Assembly: GCA_019426215.1 (NCBI GenBank) | Contig: CM033405.1 | Location: 4,131,001-4,195,000, forward strand | DNA from: Buddleja alternifolia | Lineage: Eukaryota > Streptophyta > Magnoliopsida > Lamiales > Scrophulariaceae | DNA length: 64,000 bases | Direction of reading: 5' to 3' | Part shown: positions 24,501 to 36,400 of the stretch, in pieces | Numbering within the stretch: position 1 is the stretch's first letter | Layout of the letters: every line of letters begins with the position of its first letter | The notes under the pieces: generated by a model | What the model saw: only the letters and a program-made list of their open reading frames with translations | Database searches by the model: none | Told to the model about the DNA's origin: nothing | Position numbers and translations under genes: made by a program

Positions 24501-25633
24501 GGAATTCTTTTTTTTCCTCTCTGTCGCACATGAGTGAAAATAACGGGTGTTTCTATCCCCGTCCCTAAGCCAAAGGGCGCGACTTCTTTGTTTCCAACCC
24601 GTTTCTTCCTTAGATTGAAGCTCTTCCAATTCAGCCCACGCAGCAGCCTCCTGTAATTTTGATTCTGTCGTAATAGTACCAGTCCGAATCTTTTTCAGGG
24701 ATTGTTCCAAAACTTTAATACGCTCCGGGATTCGGCGAAAATCAGATCTATCCCAACATAACAGTCCAACTCGACACTTTTTAATGTTGTTCCACACCAC
24801 ATCATTTGCTGTATCAGGCTCACAAGGATCCCATGCCTCTCGTATAATTTTCTCACAATCGCTGCTTCGTAACCAAACTGACTCGAATCTGAATTTCTTT
24901 TTTTTTTTTTTGTATTTCTTGCATGGATTTTTAGAGGTTCTGTCTGTATGAGAATTGCACTATGATCTGATCGGAGAACGGTAAGCGGCGTAACAATAGC
25001 ATTTGGGTACATGGCGCACCAGTCCATATTCCCGCAAGCCCGGTCGAGTCTACATTGCACTGTATGGCCTTCTTCTCTTCGATTGCTCCAAGTTACCATA
25101 TCCCCTTTGTAGCCGATGTCATGTAGCCCTGTATCACTCAGAACCTCTCGAAAATTGCGCATTTGCCATAACGCTCGGGGTCGAGAACTGATGTGTTCAT
25201 GTGGGTAAAGGACCTCATTAAAATCTCCAGCAACTAACCATGGTAAAAAACAGCCATTACTCAGCTTTCTAAGGAGATCCCAGCCTTTTTTACGGTTAGC
25301 AACCTCGGGTTCTCCATAGAATCCGGTAAAGCGCCAAGAAGAGTTCCCCGGTGTGTTTTGAATAGTGACATCAATATGATTAAAAGATAAAGACCTAAGA
25401 GAGACATTAAGATTTTTATCCCAGAGGAGGCCTAAGCCCCCTGACTGACCAATAGACTCAACGCATAAACCAAAAAAATTAAAACGGGACAAAAGACGAT
25501 TAAAAGCAAAACGATCTAATCTAGTATCAGAAAGAAAAACAAGCAACGGGGAGTTTTTGCGGACTATTTCCGCCAGTTCATGAACTGCCGAGGTTCTCCC
25601 GAGACCCTGGCAGTTCCAACAAAGGAGATTCAT
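21522..25633 (-). pseudogene. L1 ORF2: endonuclease, reverse transcriptase, RNase H (2 lesions)
   Basis: An AP-type endonuclease starts at the ATG 25631-25633, with WNCQGLG, FTGFYGEP, AGDFNE, RLDRA and RSDHSA. Reverse transcriptase follows, with [39 protein letters not shown] and FADDTLIF. Next come a zf-RVT region (KWDFLWK, FGWRTCNNALPT, CPHC..H..C) and a C-terminal RNase H (NFDGA, AEALAALEGL, LEGDCLS, NKPAHLLAR). Lesion 1: a run of 14 T on the + strand (24898-24911) shifts the frame between endonuclease and RT. Lesion 2: a TGA at 22986-22988 interrupts the frame just after the RT domain. The rest is open. The usual catalytic Glu of the endonuclease appears as Asp in LSDTRL. The ATG overlaps the ORF1 stop. 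Confidence 0.92.
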
Positions 25634-27214
25634 AGTGCTTGGCGGGACTGCATAGCGGCAGTCTCCGCCTCATCAATAGGTTCGTCTCTTAGACGAAGAT
25701 TTGGACGTTTTATAGAGGACTCGACAATCTCGACCGGGATTTCTGTTGAAACAAGCATTTTCCTTTTGAGAGACCCTGGTGAGATTACCGGAGTTTCCTT
25801 TAACACCAACTGACCTCTTTTAGATTTTTTTGTGGAAACATTACGAGCTAGGGGGCGGGGTGGGGTAGTCGCAAATTGTAGCGGAATATTAATCAAAAAT
25901 GGATTTAAAGGGGAAGTTGAAAATGGGACAGACGCTGGTTGGTTTGCGGGGTTCTCCATCCTAGGTGGATGTTCATCGTGTGCCAGGGCAGGTTGTTTCG
26001 ACGAAAAATTTGAGATTTTAGGGCCTTCTAAGTTGAAACTTTGTGCATGTGGGGGAGGTGATGTAACTGGGGAAGGGGAGCTTGTAATAATATGAGTTGA
26101 AAAAGAATGAAAACCCTCATTTGTTTGCATTGTGAGTTTTTGAATGTGTTCAGTAGTGATCATCGGGGAACTCATTTGGACGCCGCCTTGTTGATTAACA
26201 ATACTGCCCCCGATTGTGGTCCTCATGTCCTCATTACCGGTCTCTCTATTTGGGCTAGACCAGCTCTCTTCTACGTGTTCTCCATCACCAACCTCCGAAT
26301 TCATTAAGCCCCTTTCACGTAATCGACGGTCTCGTCTCCAATTAGATTGAGCTGTGTCCCTTTGAATTCGATTTGGTCTCCAGTCCCCCGTATTCGCTCT
26401 TCCCGGTATAGATTTTACCGTCGCTTGGGGAGCCGCCAAACTCACACTCGGTGCTAGGCCATACTCAAAAGAAGGTTTAGTTGGTGCTCTGAGTTTTGGT
26501 CCAAATGGGAGATTTGATCCCGGATCAGTGAAATCTTCTTTGTAGCGTAATTCACAGAATTTGGCGACATGTCCCAAAATTCCACAAAGGTAACAGTAGT
26601 CTGGTAGGCGTTCATATGACAGCTCCACTTCCAAAGCCTCAGATCCCGACCTAAGCCTGGCCACTCGCAGTAGTGGTTTAGTGACATCCATTAAAACCCG
26701 AATCCTTAGAATAGATCCCCATGACATCCCTTTTTCAGTAAGCTCCACTCCTGTGAAAGAGCCGATCTTATTTCCGATGAATGTTGCTATTTCTTTGGAC
26801 ATTTGACTAAGTGGTAGTCCCTTGATGTGGACCGTAAATTATGTGTGGTTAAGCGGAGTCGAGATGGGATCATCATCTATTCCTAGTTTCTTCATTATCA
26901 CCAGGTCCTTTTCATAGCTCCATGGCCCTCCATCCAATACACGATTCATATCTATGGAGTGATGGAAGAAGAATAGCATACGCCCAGATTCCAATCGTTC
27001 CATATCGAGCCCTCTTACCGGTTTGAAACTACGGGTAATCGTTTCCTTGAAAGCCCTAAAATTGAATTTTTTTTCCAACCAATAGGCGGGCTACAATAAT
27101 CAGGCCCGTATAGCGCTGCCCCGTCTTCCACGCCCCCGCCGGTATCTCTATTTCCTCAGCCTCCCTCTCTGTTAAAGTTAACATCACCCCCAATCGGTTA
27201 ATTTCTTCGTCCAT
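25630..27214 (-). pseudogene. L1 ORF1, gag-like RNA-binding protein (2 lesions)
   Basis: Starts at the ATG 27212-27214 (MDEEINRLG). The N-terminal DUF4283-like RNA-binding fold is followed by a zinc knuckle CYLCGILGHVAKFC of CX2CX4HX4C form near 26560-26600, then a long low-complexity Pro/Ser/Asn region. Known role of the family: binds LINE RNA and carries it with ORF2 in a ribonucleoprotein. Lesion 1: an 8-base A run (27067-27074) adds one base and shifts the frame within the first domain. Lesion 2: a TAA at 26839-26841. The remaining frame 25630-26838 is open and ends in a TGA that overlaps the ORF2 ATG. Confidence 0.88.
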
Positions 27215-27694
27215 ATTCCCGTGAGTTGTGTGATATATGTAGACCGAATAAGATAAGGTAGAAGGCAGAGTCAGGTTGAGCAAGAGGAAGATGGCAGTCC
27301 CTGTCAGCACAAGAAAACAAACCAAAACACAAAAATGCACATTAAAAAAGCCAGGGAAGGAAATTAAAACAGGAGCCAGGACAAAAAACAAGACTAAAAA
27401 GCAGAGAAAGAAGCCAGCTGGGCAATGGAGTCGCGCGTGTGACACGACGAAGAACACTCTTGACGCGAAAACTACTGCTCCCAAACTCCCACTTGCAAAG
27501 ACACGACAGAGACCCGAAGGAACGGAGCAGCTCTCTCAACACTCTCCTTTGGGATCAAGATCTTGGTATGTGGGAGGTAGAAGGTAGGCGGATCCTAAGA
27601 TTAAACCCTAGGTGAAAGAAAAAGGCTTGGAAAAAAACTCTCACGAGGGAGAGAGAAATCGATGCTCCACTGCGGGGTTAATTGAAGTCAATTT

Positions 27695-28774
27695 AAATTA
27701 GACAAATTAAACTAAATCAAATCTAATTCGATCAAATAATTAAATCCAATTTAATTTTGATGTATCGATTAATTCCAATTTATAATTCCAATTTAATCAA
27801 ATTGTCTAATTTCACATTGGTATGTGGATTATATCTAATATTATCAACACAATTAAATCCAATTTAAAACAAAGATTCTAATTGACAAGGGGGCCTTTTA
27901 AATTAATCCATTGGACTAGAGTAAATGAATTGGGTCAAACCTCAATACACATATAAAATATACTAGGCCAAGCCCAGTATATTGCTAGACCGTACCTAGC
28001 CAAAATGTCCAACGAGCTAAGCCAACCCAGCGTTTTATATACGCGCGTTGGGCTTGGCCCACGCATAGATCAATTTATCGGCCCACCACACAACCCAATT
28101 GTGTTGGACCCGGCCCAAACACAATTGAACTTCTGCTAACAAGCAGGTCGCCGTCGCAACGCCGGATGACTGCGACCATCCCCTTGGCCGCAGGACGTAC
28201 GATGGAGCTAGATGTGCCACCATCGCATCTTTCCAAAATACAATCGTACTGTCACCGGTGACCCTGAGTTCTCCTGTCAAGGTCGCAATGCCCAACGTCG
28301 AGACCTTGCATACCATATCCGACAATGAACGAGGTATGGCAGCGTGTCAATCGCCGCCTTGATTTGTCTGAAGTCGCCGGCTGTGCAAATCCAATTTGCA
28401 CAGCCAGTTTTAATGGCACATCGCCGCCCCTTAGCGGAGAACAGGCTGAAAGATGCGCTGCTGTTAATGTAGTGTGGCGGCGCATTTGTCGCCGCCTATC
28501 GACTTCTCGGGGAGAAGTTGTATGAACAGTAGCCATCCATGGTTGTGTTCGCACAGCAACCACGCTGTGACGCCAGCGGTGGCGCACCACTTCCAATTGA
28601 CCCCAGTTTGAAACTTCGATTTTCAGATAATCACAAATTATTCCAGAATAAATTTACCAAGTTCTTTGATTCAAAATTGCAAAGAACAATCAGATTTAAT
28701 TCAAAATTAAATATACCAACATAATCAAAAACGCGTAAAACTATTAAAGCCATTAAAGTTGGCCTTGATATCAC
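27695..28774. other. Leader of the old Copia element, 5' part
   Basis: Continues the AT-rich tract to about 27880, then becomes GC-richer. 27960-28130 is rich in GGCCCA/TGGGCTTGG words. 28140-28610 is rich in TCGCCG words and holds a perfect 12-bp-arm hairpin (28379-28405). Small open frames occur on both strands but none shows a domain. The primer-site remnant abuts the LTR at 28765-28774. Confidence 0.5.
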
Positions 28775-30445
28775 TGTTAGGAATTCTGTCAGATGGACAG
28801 CGGAAGCATGAACAATCGTGGATTCCTAAAGCTGGATCACTTTATGGCGTTTTATAATTTTACATAAACAGAAACAATAATACAATGATTTACCTTTATT
28901 GAAGCGTGATTCGTTTCTTGATCTACCCTCTACACAGCAACAATCCTCGGGATTTCTGCTTCTAGATATCAAGCCTGAATAAGACTTGAAGAAAATCCAC
29001 CACCTTTGGATCCACCATGGCCGACGGCTATAAAGGAGGGGAGAGAAAATTTTCTCTTCTTCTTTCTTTGCTGTCAAGTTTATTATGAGTGACTTAGGTT
29101 TTTTTACTAGATATCATATATTTATAAGGAATGATGGGTTTGGAATTAATTAATTCCTTGAGCCCACCAATTCCTATAGTAAATGCTTGTTTCATCATTT
29201 ATTGTGCTAAATTGACTTTCAACTTAGTCCAATTACTAATTAAGTCCAACATATTTTAATCTAATTAAAATATGATATTAATTAATAATCAACCAAATTA
29301 AATAATCCAATAATTAATTTAGGACATGATGAATATTAAAAATAAATCTAATTATTTATTATTAATTTATTTCCATTAATTCAATTAATCAAATAAATTA
29401 ATTTGCCCATCAAATGACAAATTACCTAATTTATGGTATTTGACAGCGAAAGAATTTCTTTGCTTAATTTCTTGAAAGCGCGACTCTCTAGGTTCGTCTC
29501 AATTGGCATTGGGAGGAGACCAAGGATGTAAATGTCACCTAGTCAGTCTCGTGGACTCACATCGAAACCTAATTGAGATCAATTCTAATAGATCATATAC
29601 GAACCTTTAGGTCACAGACACTCTGTGAATATAATCCTTTCATTGTAACATCTCGATCAAGTGAGAGTCGTGGTTTGTGTCAAACTCATAGGACTCGATG
29701 CCGTGTTTTATGAATCATAGTAAGATGAAATTACTGAACTACCCTTATGTACTATACATAAGTTAATTCTCCTACTTTAGCCAAAGACTTATAATTTCAT
29801 TTACCTACGATCGCACATGACGTTAACTCGTTACTATCCGAGACAATGACTCTCATATTGGCAATCACCGAACAATTGCCACTTGTCCTTCTAAACTGCA
29901 TTTTGAGGTTGATCCCACCAAAGGGTGAAATGGATCAAACTACTCTAATAACTTATTCAGTCTCACAAGTCCAATCTTCGTGAATCCTCAAGTCTAAGGC
30001 TCACGCACACTGCCGTGACCAGTAATTCAATCATTGACAATTCAAGAGTAATTACCCATGTGATTGAATTAAAGCGAGCTATGTTCAAATATATCAATTT
30101 CATTGCTATATCTATGACCAAGCTCCCACCATCCAAAGTGACCAACTGACACTCCTTGTCAAAGCTTACATCATACAAGTCTGGTCCTAATGCCCAATTA
30201 AGACTCGTCGACTTGCAAACTCTAGTTTAAGTAAACAAGGAACCGATACTTCTAGTGTCTATCTCCTCTAACCATTGAGGAGTAGAAGCTCCCTCTTGAT
30301 TACTCAAGACTTATTTGTTCAATACTTATATTAATGTCATCAAGATTGATATGAACAAAACAAATGCCTCTATTGATTTGTACAATATAAATCAGTGCCC
30401 TACAAGTTCTAACTCCTCGTTAGCATCAAGGGCACATACTTAACA
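28775..30445 (-). repeat. 5' LTR of the old Copia element
   Basis: 1,671 bp, TG..CA, colinear with 12980-14598. Shared blocks include AATTCACCACCTTTGGATCC-like, GGATCCACCATGGCCGAC and TGGGAGGAGA words. It has about 45 bp near 29765-29800 that the other LTR lacks. No intact gene inside; the frame at 29963-30178 is the LTR counterpart of 14116-14331. Confidence 0.9.
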
Positions 30446-30561
30446 AGTTAACATGAAGTGCAACCTTTATCAAAGATGGGAGTGTCGGGTGCACATTTTG
30501 ATCGGTTAGGGGACAAAGTACACTTACCCCCATATGTGGGGGAGGTGTCAGCATTTATCCC
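30446..30561. repeat. Right arm of the fold-back MITE split by the old Copia element
   Basis: Reverse-complemented it begins GGGATAAATGCTGACACC and continues with ACTTTGTCCCCTAAC. That order matches the arm of the intact element at 51339-51656 (GGGATAATGGCAGACACC, ACTTTGCCCCCTAAC). It faces the arm at 12860-12979. Confidence 0.6.
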
Positions 30562-30893
30562 AATGTAAAATGATAAATAACATTTATAATATATCGAAGT
30601 AACTGATCCACTCAAAGAAAAGTGATCATGTTATTATTAGATCACAACTACTTAAAGGGTGTCTTGTTGAGTTTATAAACTCCTTAAAATAGCTTATAAA
30701 TTGTTTGTGAGCTTTTAAATTGTTATAGAGTATGATTGTTTTTTGGTAAAATAGCTTATAAGCTCTTAAATTAAGTTGTCAGGAGCTTGTAAGCTGCTAA
30801 ATAATAAGAGAACCCCAACTTATTTTAAAAAAACTAATAATCTCGAAAAAAAAAATTATGCACACTATGAACTTATAAATATTTTGAAATAGG

Positions 30894-31197
30894 TTTTTTT
30901 TTTTTTGGTAATAAAAAATTCGGGTAGGATCGGTTCCGGTCCCCTACCCGGGCCAAGGCATACCACATTAGACCAATCAAAGGCAAAGACCAGCCAGTCT
31001 AGTTGGGAATTACAGATAGCCCACCAACACTGCCATCACGTCGGCAGAGGGAATCAAACACACAACCTTCTGAGGGGAAATGGTCTGTCCTTACCAATTG
31101 AGTCAACGGGTGTCCTCACGTCGGCAGAGAGAATCAAGCACACAACTTTCTGAGGAGAAATGACCCTTCTTTACCAATTGAGCCAACGGGTGTTGGT
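30894..31197 (-). mobile_element. tRNA-derived SINE with a duplicated head
   Basis: On the - strand it has pol III box A-like TTGGCTCAATTGGTAA and box B-like TTGTGTGCTTGATTC. The whole 77-bp head occurs twice with an 80-bp period (31117-31193 and 31037-31113). A non-tRNA body follows (GGTAGGGGACCGGAACC-like), ending TTATTACC plus an A tail (T run 30894-30906). I could not fix a target duplication. The second head may have come from tandem duplication or from insertion of one SINE into another's end. Confidence 0.8.
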
Positions 31198-32427
31198 ACG
31201 AGGGCCATTTTGTGGACACACTCAAATTCATGTTTCCTATATTCAAGGTAGTTATTGCTGGTCCATGATGTGGACAAGTAAAATGTTTCCATCTTTGTTT
31301 GTTATGGTCCATGTAGGAATTTCACTATCAGCACTATGGTTCAGTGTATCATTGCAAAACTTTATTTTATATCGTGATTTCATGTATATATTTAACTGTA
31401 TGAAATATTTTTAAAAGTATATAAATAATATGAAATATATAATTGTGTTGGTATGTTACAGGTTGATAGTGAACGATTGATAAATTTGATTTAATAAAGA
31501 TTATGACTTATTTTTTAGTGTATTGATGGAATCTACAATGATCAAATTCGGCTATATGCCTAAACTTTCGCCAAAAGAACGTTATGTTTCTATTAGATTC
31601 TCTTTTTCAATTTTTTTTTGAACCGCTTTTTTAGGTTAAGCACTATGACTTTCAGCCGATCTAATTTCATATCATAAAATGGGAATTTCACTTAACTTTG
31701 TCCCTAATTTCTTTTTTGACTTGAAGCCTAGGGGTCCAGCATATTGACTTTGAATGCAGAACATAATAACTAAATAAAAATCATTATGCATCATTGTTAT
31801 TCTATTTGGTGTTAAGTCAACACGAAAATAAGATAGATTAGCCTACAAAGAATCTTAATAATATGGAGAGTAATTGAGGATCTTTTTTGGGTAGCTTTGG
31901 TTGATTTTTTAATATAAGTGCATGGAAGTTCAAATATTTTCATCTTACAAATAATTCTTTGTAAAATGGGTATATTAATTACCCTTGAAATATCAAATGA
32001 CCTAATTATTCTCTTTGTGTTTATGCAAAAAAAAAAAAAAAAGGGTGAATGATACTCAATCTCATATTTTATCATTTGTTTAATAAAAAATAACAATTAT
32101 ACCTTTAGTATGAGCTGTTAATGAATACTCTTACTTCATTTTTCATTGTACGCAACATTTAATTAGTTACATATATTTTAGAAAAAACTTTAACCATGAC
32201 AATTATACTGAAATATACATTTATATATATATATTAATCATATGCTCTTTAATTATAAATATTGTTACTTAAATCTCAGAATGAGATAGTAATGCATCCA
32301 TATTGCAACAAAAGAAGAAAAAAGAATGCATATGCATAATGACGTTCCATATCTCAAAAGAATAAGAGTAATACGTATTAATATGTTTATGCAATGTCAT
32401 AAATGCTGAGACTTTTCTTTGACACAT
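31198..32427. other. Intergenic, no gene seen
   Basis: AT-rich, with a poly-A run at 32027-32042 and an (AT)n stretch near 32223. Open frames at 31103-31414 and 31812-32096 have no recognisable domain. Confidence 0.5.
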
Positions 32428-32436
32428 TTTTTAAAG

Positions 32437-33420
32437 GGGAGATGGTGATATCATTTTGATATTAGCACTTTCAAAAGTGATAATCACACTTTAAATTCAC
32501 TTTATTTTTAATTAAATTACCAAAGTGTCCATGTATAATAACCACACAATTTTTCTTGATACGAAACATAAATATAACTTTCACTATACTATTCATCTTT
32601 TTTAAGGTTTATATTCACATTTAATGTTTGAACACACTAGACAATATATATTACAACTTTACATAATCTTTGTTCTTTTTTTTCCCTCCTATTAACTTCT
32701 TTTATATTTTCATTAGTATATTTTAAGAAACATATAATAGATCATTTTTCTTGAAATTTTGAATAAATTTTTAAATCATATTTTCATTCACAAGTTTGTG
32801 AAATATAATCTATTTTTCATAAAAAAATCTCCTACGTATTTTAAGTTCATCATTTAGAATTCTACAACTAATATAAAATTCAAATTACTATTTCATGTGA
32901 TTTCTTTTGACATCACCTTAATTACCCCACACCCCCCTCAAAAAAAAAAGAGTTAATAACGCACACCACAAATTCGACATTTTTGTTTTATTTTACTTTT
33001 TTTACCTAATAGAAACCGAACTTCACATGTGAAGTAAAGACTTGACTTGATGTGAGAAATCTAATATTATTATTTTAGACAAATATAATTGATAGTAAAT
33101 ATTATTTTTTTGTCTAGTCTGATGTAAAAATGAAGATAAAACTTGACTTGATGTAAGAAAACTTGACTTGATTTTAACTAATGCATGTAAAAAAATTAAT
33201 ATAATTATTTAGAATTAAATAATTAATTATGATGTTCAAACTTGAAAAATGTGAAGATAAGCCTTAAAAATGATGAATAATATAGTGAAAGTTATATTTA
33301 TTTTGCATATCAAGAGAAATTGTGTGTTCAATTAATACAAGGGCACTTTCGTAATTTAGTGAAAAATAAATAAAATTTAGAGTGTAATTATCACTTTTGA
33401 GAGTGTTAATATCAACTCCC
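32437..33420. mobile_element. MULE-type MITE, 984 bp
   Basis: Long imperfect TIRs of about 160 bp. The left arm contains GATATCATTTTGATATTAGC, TCAAAAGTGATAATCACAC and AATATAACTTTCACTATA. The right arm repeats these in reverse. Flanked by a perfect 9-bp duplication tttttaaag (32428-32436 and 33421-33429). No coding capacity. The interior is AT-rich. Confidence 0.88.
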
Positions 33421-33429
33421 TTTTTAAAG

Positions 33430-36400
33430 TAGTGTCACACAAGATAAAACATTGAAATTTATAGTATTATTTAGTAAATTGTGAATTTTTTTATTAGAAT
33501 AGAATAAAGTAATAAGAAGGTTAACTAACAAATATTTTATTTCATATCTCTTTAAAAAAATATTATATTATTAATAAAAGTACATACTACATATGCGCAC
33601 TTAATTATATTACTTTAAGTTATTAAGAATGATATAACAAAGTGGGAATTTATATATATCATATTAACATAGGGGTATAATTAATTGCCAATTTAAATAC
33701 TATTAATTAATTTGGTAACTTTTTAGAAGATATGGTCATTGTTTGAAGGTCGAACTAAATAAATAATGGCCTACATTCATATTTTGTCGCTACTTATTAG
33801 GGGGAAAAATCACAGAGTTCGATGTGCTCGGCTTTAAAAATAATATTAAAAAAATTTACCACCAATATGTGAATGAGTGTATTAAAAATATTAAATATTA
33901 TTAAACATCTCTCGTCTTAAATAATCTAAGTTTTTAGACGAGATGATCACACTATTAAGAATACATTTTGCCATACTAAGTAGTAGAGTCTTTATATCCA
34001 TTAATTCTAGACCTTCCAGAAAAGGTCATTATCAATCTAGTAAAATCGTTAATAGTATACAAATTGCCATACAACCACGTTATGTCGTTATGACATCAAA
34101 ATGAGCTATTAATTGTTGTTAGTTGTTAATGGTTGTTAGTTGTTACGTTACAACCAAGCAAAATAAAAGCCAAGTCAATTTCAGACTACCTGTTTGAACT
34201 TGCAAGACTTAAGCAACTAAATTACCTATATACATATACGTGTGTATATAAATACACGCCTATTTATATATAATAAATAAATGTAATAATCAACTAATTA
34301 ATAATGTTATACGTCATTTAAATATTTCTCGAGTCATCCTTGTATTATTATTTATTTAGTTTTGATAAGAAATATATATATATATTTGAGTTGATTGGTT
34401 TTTGTAACTAATATTTACCATGACAAAATAATATATTGTCTTATCAAGGACGAAGGACAAAATGATGAATACTTAGTCGGTAACATATATATATATATAT
34501 AACATTTTCATAATCAATCAAAATGTCTACATAATTTTCTGTATCATTCTCAATCTCAAGAAGCAATCATAATTATTTATATAATAATATCTATGTAGTC
34601 GCAGTACTTGTTATGTATTGATACCTGTGATTATATTTGAATTTAATTTAACGATATCCTTGAACATCACCCCAATTTAATTTTCATGCTTTGAGTTTAA
34701 TTCTTGTTTTCAATTTTGCGCGATACAAATTTATTGGATGTTGTTAAGCCATTTTATTAACTATAAATTTGTGGATATATGCATTTGGTTGGTGAAGAAG
34801 GGAAAGTTCTTAGGTATTATTTGGTCTTGTGCGCTTTAAAGGATGGGGATTTTACCACATCAATGAATAGTGTATGATTTTATTGATGTGACAAAATACA
34901 CGCTACTTGAATATAAAATTCGATGTACATAAGAATTTTCCATGATAAAGTTAATGAAGTGGTGAGATGATTGAAGAGAATGGGGGAAAACTGATAAGGA
35001 AAGAAAAAAAGTGAAAGAAAAAGGTGTATATATAGAACTCATGAGGTTTGCCACTAACAACTAAGTTATGCCAAATTGAAAATTAAACATCATCATCACA
35101 ATTAAGATTATTGTGGTCAAATTAAATGCTTGGACGATGGGTATATGCTTGTGCAATTTGGCTTATAATTATTTGTTAGGAATGAGACTCATAAAAGATA
35201 ATTTTGAAAGCTAAAAATTACACAGGATTTATATGATTCTGCTCATTTTCTTATATTTACAGTCACATTATCTATTTTTTTATTATTTTCTGGAACGATG
35301 AAATTATACGTATTATAATTATAATTTAGAAGAAATAACTAAAACACCCTTAAAATAAATTTTTTTATTAAAAAAATCCATGAAAATACTCAAAAACTCA
35401 CTCTACAAATTTCATTCAAAAAAACCCAAAAGTTAAGATTAGAAAATTTTTGGACCAAACTACACTTCATTTATTAAGTTAAAAATTGATCTGATCTTTT
35501 TTATCATTTTTTTTTGTTTTAAAATTTTCAAATTGATAAGTTCAATAATATAGATTTTCATTTTTAGTGTTAAATATTTTTATATATTTTTTATTTTTAC
35601 TATGGTAATTATCTAAAAAATTTTTAAATTTTTTTAAGAAGATTAAAAATCTGAAAATTTAGAAATAAATTAAATTTAGTCTATTATCAATATAAATTTT
35701 CAAATAAATAAATCTCTATACAATACTACAATTGATTAATTTTTTAATCTATAAGGGTAAGGGCAATTAAGTCCATAAATATATTAACCCTAAATCTTGG
35801 GCTTTTTAGATTGACAAATTTTATCAAGGATTTTTGGATATAAAAATTTATTTTAGGTTTTTTTTTAGCAATTTTCCATATAATTTACAAATATATAGAG
35901 AGGTGGAGAGTTGACAAATCTATGTATAATAAAATACAACCTTTGAGGTCATCCAAATAAGCGCACATCTAAATGGCCTAATTGAAGTCAATTTTGCCAC
36001 ATAAGCAATTTAATTTATATTTATTTTATTTTATTTGGATAAATATAGTTAATAATCTTTATCTAAAACATTCAAAATAAGGTAATTATCAATATAATTC
36101 AATATAATGTAGTTACAAATATAATTTAAATAAAAAAACTAACTTTTCTATATTTATTTTTCTTATTAATGATATTTATCAATCATTTTATTTTTTAATA
36201 TTCGCTTTATTCAGTATACCAATCATATATTATTAATTCTTAAACTAAAATATATGATATAATACCCATATAAATAAAATTTTCAATGATAGTTTATCAA
36301 ACTTGAATTGAACATTAAATTTTGTACACTATAAATATATAAATTATATAATGATACACACCCAAATCTATAAATATATATATGTGTATATATATATAAT

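Larger units (their letters stand above)
21494..27678 (-). mobile_element. Near full-length L1-type LINE
   Basis: 6,185 bp with a perfect 16-bp target duplication taattgaagtcaattt (21478-21493 and 27679-27694). The 5' UTR is 27215-27678, ORF1 25630-27214, ORF2 21522-25633, then a very short 3' region and an A tail (the T run at 21494). It is inserted in the AT-rich leader of the old Copia element. Four reading-frame lesions make it dead as it stands (see the ORF entries), but the coding is otherwise well kept, so it is far younger than its host Copia. Confidence 0.93.
12980..30445 (-). mobile_element. Old, nested Copia-type LTR retrotransposon
   Basis: Bounded by related LTRs (12980-14598 and 28775-30445) that start TGTTAGG and end CTAACA/TTAACA on the + strand. 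Read on the - strand, the first internal bases after the 5' LTR are GTGATATCAAGGCC, a decayed match to an initiator-Met primer site. A purine-rich AAATGAGAGAT lies just before the 3' LTR. Decayed Copia reverse transcriptase and RNase H lie at 14.9-15.6 kb. Three later insertions (19172-20659, 20714-21352, 21494-27678) expand it to 17.5 kb. The flanking 5-mers TAAAG and AGTTA do not match, so the target duplication has decayed or the ends rearranged. Confidence 0.85.

Noticed and set aside
27056..27587. Frames of 142 and 103 codons at the L1 5' end
   Set aside because: One begins in the L1 5' UTR and runs into ORF1; the other is antisense to the 5' UTR. Neither has a domain.
28325..28600. Arg-rich open frames as a host gene
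   Set aside because: Both strands are open because of local GC-rich repeats; no domain, and the place is a Copia leader.
12980..30445. 5-bp target duplication for the old Copia element
   Set aside because: TAAAG and AGTTA do not match; GTTAA lies near both ends but not at the junctions.
31037..31193. tRNA gene(s) on the - strand
   Set aside because: Box A and box B are present but no acceptor stem closes, and the unit is followed by a SINE body and A tail.
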